From Apium graveolens (lineage: Eukaryota; Streptophyta; Magnoliopsida; Apiales; Apiaceae), in contig NC_133653.1 of the NCBI RefSeq assembly GCF_009905375.1, positions 55,281,751 through 55,345,750 of the forward strand: a stretch of 64,000 nucleotides of DNA, read 5' to 3'. Both the position numbers and the translations under genes were made by a program. The notes beneath the pieces are model-generated. The model worked only from the letters and a program-made list of their open reading frames with translations. It was not told the DNA's origin and made no database searches. Positions 59,201-64,000 of the stretch are shown in pieces. Each line of letters opens with the position of its first letter. Positions within the stretch are counted from its first letter, which is position 1.

Positions 59201-59279
59201 TTACAACCATTACATGAACCAACACAACATAAGCATTGATTTCAAACATCCCGTCATTCTGGATTCGTGTCCTCAGAAC
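56261..59279 (-). other. Undetermined interior of element B
   Basis: 57741 onward matches A 1-1540. Segment 56640-56770 is weakly like the gag zinc-knuckle-region blocks of D and F (GGTGGCCAGCCTTTAGTAC). Domains cannot be assigned because of stops and drift. Minus frame 56796-57005 has no recognised content. No integrase catalytic core is seen where it would be expected. Confidence 0.45.
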
Positions 59280-59760
59280 GAATCTTGACAACTTTTACAA
59301 CTTAGATTCATAATTCATCATACTCGTCCGCTTTTGTTCTGGCTCTAAAGCTTTTACACTACCTCCATAACCTTGGGAAGTACTTTCCCGAAAACAATTG
59401 TCTGAACTTTAATCAGTTTATTATAACCTCTGTCTCCGTGCCTTTCTTGGCCTTTCACCAACGGGTGGCCTCTCTCTTAGGGGGGTAAGTGACAAAAACA
59501 GTCTTTTGTGCTTCGTCAATCATTTAGAATCTCAAATGATTCCTATATTTCCTTTAGCCAGGCTCTTGCCTCGACTGGGTCAACCTGTTCCTTGGAACTC
59601 TGAGAGCTTAGCGACTTAAAGGTCATGAAAGGATTTCCTACCGCATTGTTTCCTCAAGGTGGTGGTTGGGAATAAAAGTATAAGTTATATTTAGACAGGT
59701 CCATGAATTTCTGTATAGGAGTACCATCTCGGGTCTCCTTTCCTTACTCGACTTCTGTTT
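59280..59760 (-). pseudogene. gag capsid fragment, element B
   Basis: Same as A 1560-2000: FMDLSKYNLYF near 59700, DPVEARAWLKEI and ESFEILND near 59570-59520. It lies downstream of the RNase H block in element orientation. Broken by stops. Confidence 0.6.
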
Positions 59761-59929
59761 CCTTAGTCTGAACGTCCTCCTCCCCATAATCGGGGTCATC
59801 CTACATGTTTTAAATCCTCATTTTCCACTTCATTATGTTATGGGTTCTATCTATCTTGATGGCGACCTCCCTGACTATCACGTTCAGGGTTTGCTCTAAA
59901 TCTTATTCCTCAAACTAACTTTCATCTAA

Positions 59930-60700
59930 GATCTCATCTTTAAGCTCTTGAACATTTGGAACCCAAATTCTGTAGGAATACCTCATTATTCCCTTATCAT
60001 CTTTCTCGGTATTAATCTCTTATCTATTTGTTGGCTCTCTGCCTTCATTCATCACTTTTTCTGGCATAATATGTTCTTTTCCAATAATTCGGGCTGTATT
60101 ACAATCTCAAACAGCTTTTCGGTACCGGCTCCGGTTACCTTCACTTCTATTTCCATTTTCTCAAAATCTCTTATCAACTCTCCCAAAGTCATTTTCATCT
60201 TGAGTCTCTCTTTTATACTAAGGGCATTAGCCACCATTTTGGCTTTCCCTGGATGATAAAGAATCTCATTATCGTAATCCTTGATTAGCTCTAACCACCT
60301 CCTCTGACGCATGTTGAGCTCTTTCTGCGTGAAAATGTACTAGAGAACTTATGGTTTATGTTAATCTCGCACTTTTCTCCATACAAGTAATGCCTCCAAT
60401 CTTTAGGACAAAACTATTGCCATGAGCCCAAGCTCATGGGTGGGGATATCGAATTTTATATTCCCTTAATTGTCTTGACGCGTACGCGATTACCTTGCTG
60501 TGCTGTATAAGAAGCACCCTAATTCCTTATGTGAAGCGTCACTACACATCACAAAATCTCCTTTTTCCATCCGGCAATGCCAACATAGGGGCCGCCACCA
60601 ACCTTTGCTTTAGTTCTTAAAAGCTTTTCTCGCATTTCTCTGTCCATTCAAACTTCTCAGTCTTACGAGTAAGCCGCGTTAAAGGGGCTACTATCTTTAC
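59930..60700 (-). pseudogene. RT C-end, RNase H and integrase start, element B
   Basis: The best open piece is 60052-60312, 86 codons: [58 protein letters not shown]. Upstream (to about 60700) are broken pieces of RT connection and RNase H; downstream is the start of integrase (KDEILDES-like near 59935). Family-typical text makes the assignment firm. Confidence 0.85.
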
Positions 60701-60792
60701 AAACTTGAACGAACCTCCGGTAGTGACCGGCCAATCCTACCTCTGGTAGTTTCCCTAACCATGGTCATCAATTCCTCAGTGGTCCTTTATTC

Positions 60793-61008
60793 ATTCTTGT
60801 CAGGATCCTCCTCAGCAACAATCCCTTCTAGGACAACATCCTCGACCGCTACATCCTCAATATAAACATCATCTGGTCCTGCGTTAGGACGCTCTATCGG
60901 ATCCACAATCCGATCTCCAATTAGTAATAAAACATCATCGCGCTGTTGCTCCTCAACCTCAGGGTTCGGAGTCCCGCTACTATATACGATAACGAACTAC
61001 GCTTCTAT
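60793..61008 (-). pseudogene. Acidic leader ORF, element B
   Basis: Equivalent of 3043-3261 and 50075-50293 with a short in-frame deletion near the end (the PMED-type unit is missing). It is again preceded by TAG-TTC with no ATG. Confidence 0.4.
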
Positions 61009-61152
61009 CATGATATTTATAAGGGTTCCCATAAGGGTTTTAACTGTCAATACTACGTTAGGTAGCCCGACTATGAACTTGGCAAGAGTTCTTATTATCT
61101 TAGTGAACTTATTATCTTAACGTCACATCATCTCTGAGGTTTATAACGCTTA

Positions 61153-61164
61153 GCTCTGATACCA
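61153..61164 (-). other. Primer binding site, element B (initiator Met-tRNA)
   Basis: Minus reading TGGTATCAGAGC (plus GCTCTGATACCA), 4 bp from the LTR start at 61169. Confidence 0.9.
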
Positions 61165-61168
61165 TTTC

Positions 61169-64000
61169 TGTAACACCCCCAAATCCGGAGTCGGGGATCC
61201 AAGTTGTCACGAGTTCCATTTCCCTTATCAATACTTAATCTTAACAGTCAACCAACTACTACGTACTGCGACCCCACAATATACACACACACACCACAAG
61301 TTATAGTCTCAGAGATGAATACCAAAAATAACACAAGTCATTTTATTCTACAATTATAAACCATTTCACCTTAAAAAGGGTTTCTGAATAATTTACATAT
61401 TCTTTGCCATTATTACAATTCATAAATATACATAAGTCTGGTACATCGAAAGTTGAAAGCCTAGCCTATTGGTAGATCCTACCTCAGCTACACGGCATCA
61501 ACGCCTACAGGAAACTGCGGAACGTTTCCTATCTGCTCGCGAATTGGGAGCTTGATCCTGTTCATATTGTCTATCTGTTGTTATGTGATGAAAGAAGAAA
61601 GCAAGGGTGAGCAACAAGCCCATCGAAATAATATGTATAATAATTAACAATATATGTGCATTCTCATAGTACTCATAAAAGTCTTGGTCAAGAAGAAATG
61701 AACCAAGTTTGATATCTTAACGCGACCAAGTCGCAAAATATTCAGTATATATGTATATATATACTTTTCAAAATCTTGGAAGTCCTCTTCCATGCATAAT
61801 ATACACAGAGTTCCAGTTTATAACTGTATAAAAATATCGTTGCAAGGTGATCTCATATATCTAACCTTGTCTCAACATTTTTGTGAAAATCTTTGTCATG
61901 CATAAGATAATCATTAACCAGATATAAGTTGAAAAAATGAAGTTACAAGATACTCCAATATACTTATATCTTTTCCGAATACTACTTGAACTACCACCGT
62001 TCAAGTTATAATTAGTTTCAAAAGTTCATCACATAGATGAGACTACAAGACAAGATTTGAATAAAATCAATCTTTGAATATCATTATAAATAATGAAGTT
62101 ACGTGATACTTCATTAAGTCCCGATATATATATACGCCTATATATATACATTTCATGCACTCCTTGAAAACCTCTGTTATGAAAATTATAAACAGAGTTG
62201 CAATATCCAATGAATTTGGAAAGGAGAAAACCTTGGCATAAACCTGATATCTTGCTGATCAGGCAAAGATACCAATAAGTAACCTTTTCTACTAGTAGAT
62301 GGACGAATTCCCCACTGGTCATCACCCTGGCCGCAATAGGACCTTATGCTGGACTTCCACTCAGCCACTTACGCATTTGATGGACTCCCACTGAGCCACT
62401 TACACTTTCATGGACACCCATTGAGCCCATGTTGCTTATGCCGACTCAATAGATGGACTTACTTCCCGAACGTTGGGTAAGTAATCAATTCATTTGTCAA
62501 AACAACAACCTCGTTGTGAATATAAAATACACCACAGAGCTGGATCCCTCATGTTTTGAGCGAGTATTTAAATCCCCTTTGAAAGGAAGATCTAAAATAT
62601 AAAAATGAATTTTGGGATCTGCTCTAACTTTTAAAATCATTTTGAAGACTCGAAAACACTTTTAAGAATGTTTGGAGTAATGTTGATTTAATAAAATAAA
62701 TCAGTCCCAATATATTAGAAAATATCTGAATATTATTATTTAAATAATATTCCCATAAGGATAATCTCTACATAAATAATTTGAAGTAGAAGTTTTAAAA
62801 CTCATACTTGAAATGAATATTAAATAACCAAAGATATACTTATACGAAAGTACTATCTTTATTTGAATAATCGAAAATAAGTTTGATTATCGAAACATTA
62901 TTCTTTAATAAAATAAAGAATAAGATTTGGTAAATAAGCGGAGTCATAAGTCTTCAAATGAATATTCAAAAATAATATTCATTAAATAAAATAACGGAGT
63001 CATAAATCCTCGAATGAATATTCAAAATAATATTCATTAAATAAATAAAATAAAGTTATCGAATAAACCTTATTCGATTAATAGTTTTGAAAACTATATT
63101 AATATATATATATATATAAATAAATATATATATATTATACTCGGGAACATCGACTCCCGGTTTAGAAAAATGTTCACCTTTGGGTCCCCTATACTAAGGG
63201 TATACGCAACTACTGCTTATCTCTAGCATAGGTATTATGCAACTATAAGCATTGAAATCAACAGATAGATAACCAGATTACGAAACAGACATGCATATAT
63301 ATACCATATCAACATGCTTCAATATATCGCAAAATTTGCTAATTAACCAACATGCATCTATCACAAGATAATGCATATACATATATACATCACAACAACA
63401 GTATAACGGGTAGAAAACTTGCCTGAGCGACTAGGGGTGGTAAAAGTCCTGGGATGAGTCTGGTAACCTATAAACCACATATAAGTTGGAATTAAACCAT
63501 AGTCGCTTATGAATCTATACTTTAACCAATTAGACTCAAATGCTCGCTTTGCGCTCAATGATTCTCTTAAGTCGCTCGAGTACCCTCGGCTCCACCATTT
63601 TTAATAAATTAACCATTAAGAGTTTTAAGGCGATTCTTTCGCGAGAACCTTACCAACTGCCTAATACACTTTACATAATTGTTTCATACCCCAATTAGTC
63701 ATTTAAGGTCCTTAACCAAGGTTTCAAAGTAAGGCGAGGGGTAATGGTTCGGTCGCGAAGCGCCGTTACTTAAAACGGTCGTTTCTCCTAAACCGTACAT
63801 CGGATTCAAACGAACCACATATCAAAATGAAGCTCGTAACATGAACTATCTAATCATGGCAATGGTCAAAACCTAACAGTGAGTTCACGGGTCCTGATGT
63901 TAAGAACAAAAACAGTCTAAAGTAAATCGGGTATTACGACGGCTATGTTTACGCGATTACCAAATTTTATACTACTCCAATTCAATCCACAATCAACCCA
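61169..64000 (-). repeat. 5' LTR of element B, cut by the window end
   Basis: It starts TGTAACACCCCCAAATCCGG and matches 41799-44630 with few differences. It contains the micro-ORF (61488-61565), the 30-bp repeat (about 62350-62440) and the two-copy 55-bp repeat (62940-63053). Confidence 0.9.
61488..61565 (-). CDS. LTR micro-ORF, right LTR of B (25 codons)
   Basis: Same sequence and same early stop as 42118-42195. Confidence 0.35.
   Translation of the reverse strand: MNRIKLPIREQIGNVPQFPVGVDAV

Larger units (their letters stand above)
41799..64000 (-). mobile_element. Element B: Tekay-like chromovirus, interrupted by C, running off the right edge
   Basis: Left (3') LTR 41799-45653 plus 55431-55580, interior 55581-61168, right (5') LTR from 61169 to the window end. 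The two LTRs are collinear (offset 19370 bp at first) and differ by roughly 1 percent in the 500 bp I compared, so the insertion is young. The interior has a leader ORF, an RT/RNase H/integrase block, gag, undetermined sequence, then integrase C-end, chromodomain and polypurine tract. It is inserted in Athila-like remnant H. Confidence 0.88.

Overview
This is a stretch of AT-rich plant nuclear DNA (a eudicot; the retrotransposon families recall the carrot/celery family Apiaceae, but that is a weak inference from memory) made almost entirely of nested LTR retrotransposons. I find no host protein gene, tRNA, rRNA or CRISPR array. Nearly every coding trace is a decayed gag-pol fragment. The exception is a 337-codon open reading frame at 15345-16358, itself carried by a Copia element.

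Layout, left to right. (A) 1-7753, minus: a Tekay-like chromovirus (Ty3/gypsy) running off the left edge, with a 4.3 kb 5' LTR at 3432-7753. It sits inside (D) 7754-15317, minus, another chromovirus-type element with a 3.76 kb LTR. D sits inside (E) 15318-27763, minus, a SIRE-like Copia element with gag-pol, an extra downstream ORF and a 1.3 kb 5' LTR. E also contains (S) 16619-20595, a 4 kb solo LTR with a 5-bp target duplication. E sits in (G) 27764-30248, plus, the 3' end of a second SIRE-like Copia element. (F) 30249-40741, minus, is a decayed chromovirus with the normal gene order and both LTRs truncated. (H) 40742-41798, minus, is an Athila-like gag/protease remnant. (B) 41799-64000+, minus, is another copy of the A family, and its left LTR is split by (C) 45654-55425, plus, a very young rearranged member of the same family flanked by the duplication CACTT.

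How the parts relate. A, B and C form one family: the same 4-kb-class LTRs (TGTAACACCCCC...GGGGTTATTACA in plus-strand reading for A and B), the same initiator-Met-tRNA primer site, and the same unusual internal order in which a reverse transcriptase/RNase H/integrase block lies upstream of gag. B still ends with an integrase C-terminus, chromodomain and polypurine tract. Nesting and LTR similarity agree on age: C is youngest, then B; F and D are old.

Most interesting signals: (1) a short ORF inside the LTRs of A, B, C and S, bordered by splice-site-like sequences, whose start resembles the histone H3 tail; a downstream leader ORF in A, B and C lacks a start codon and is in a compatible phase. 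(2) The Copia element E carries many copies of an 8-bp motif (ATCCGTCG/CGACGGAT) in its LTR upstream of the TATA box, in its 3' region and inside its coding sequence. (3) The extra ORF of E has its own TATA box and a good start context. (4) C has a truncated 3' LTR, no polypurine tract and an inverted gag segment, yet intact outer ends.
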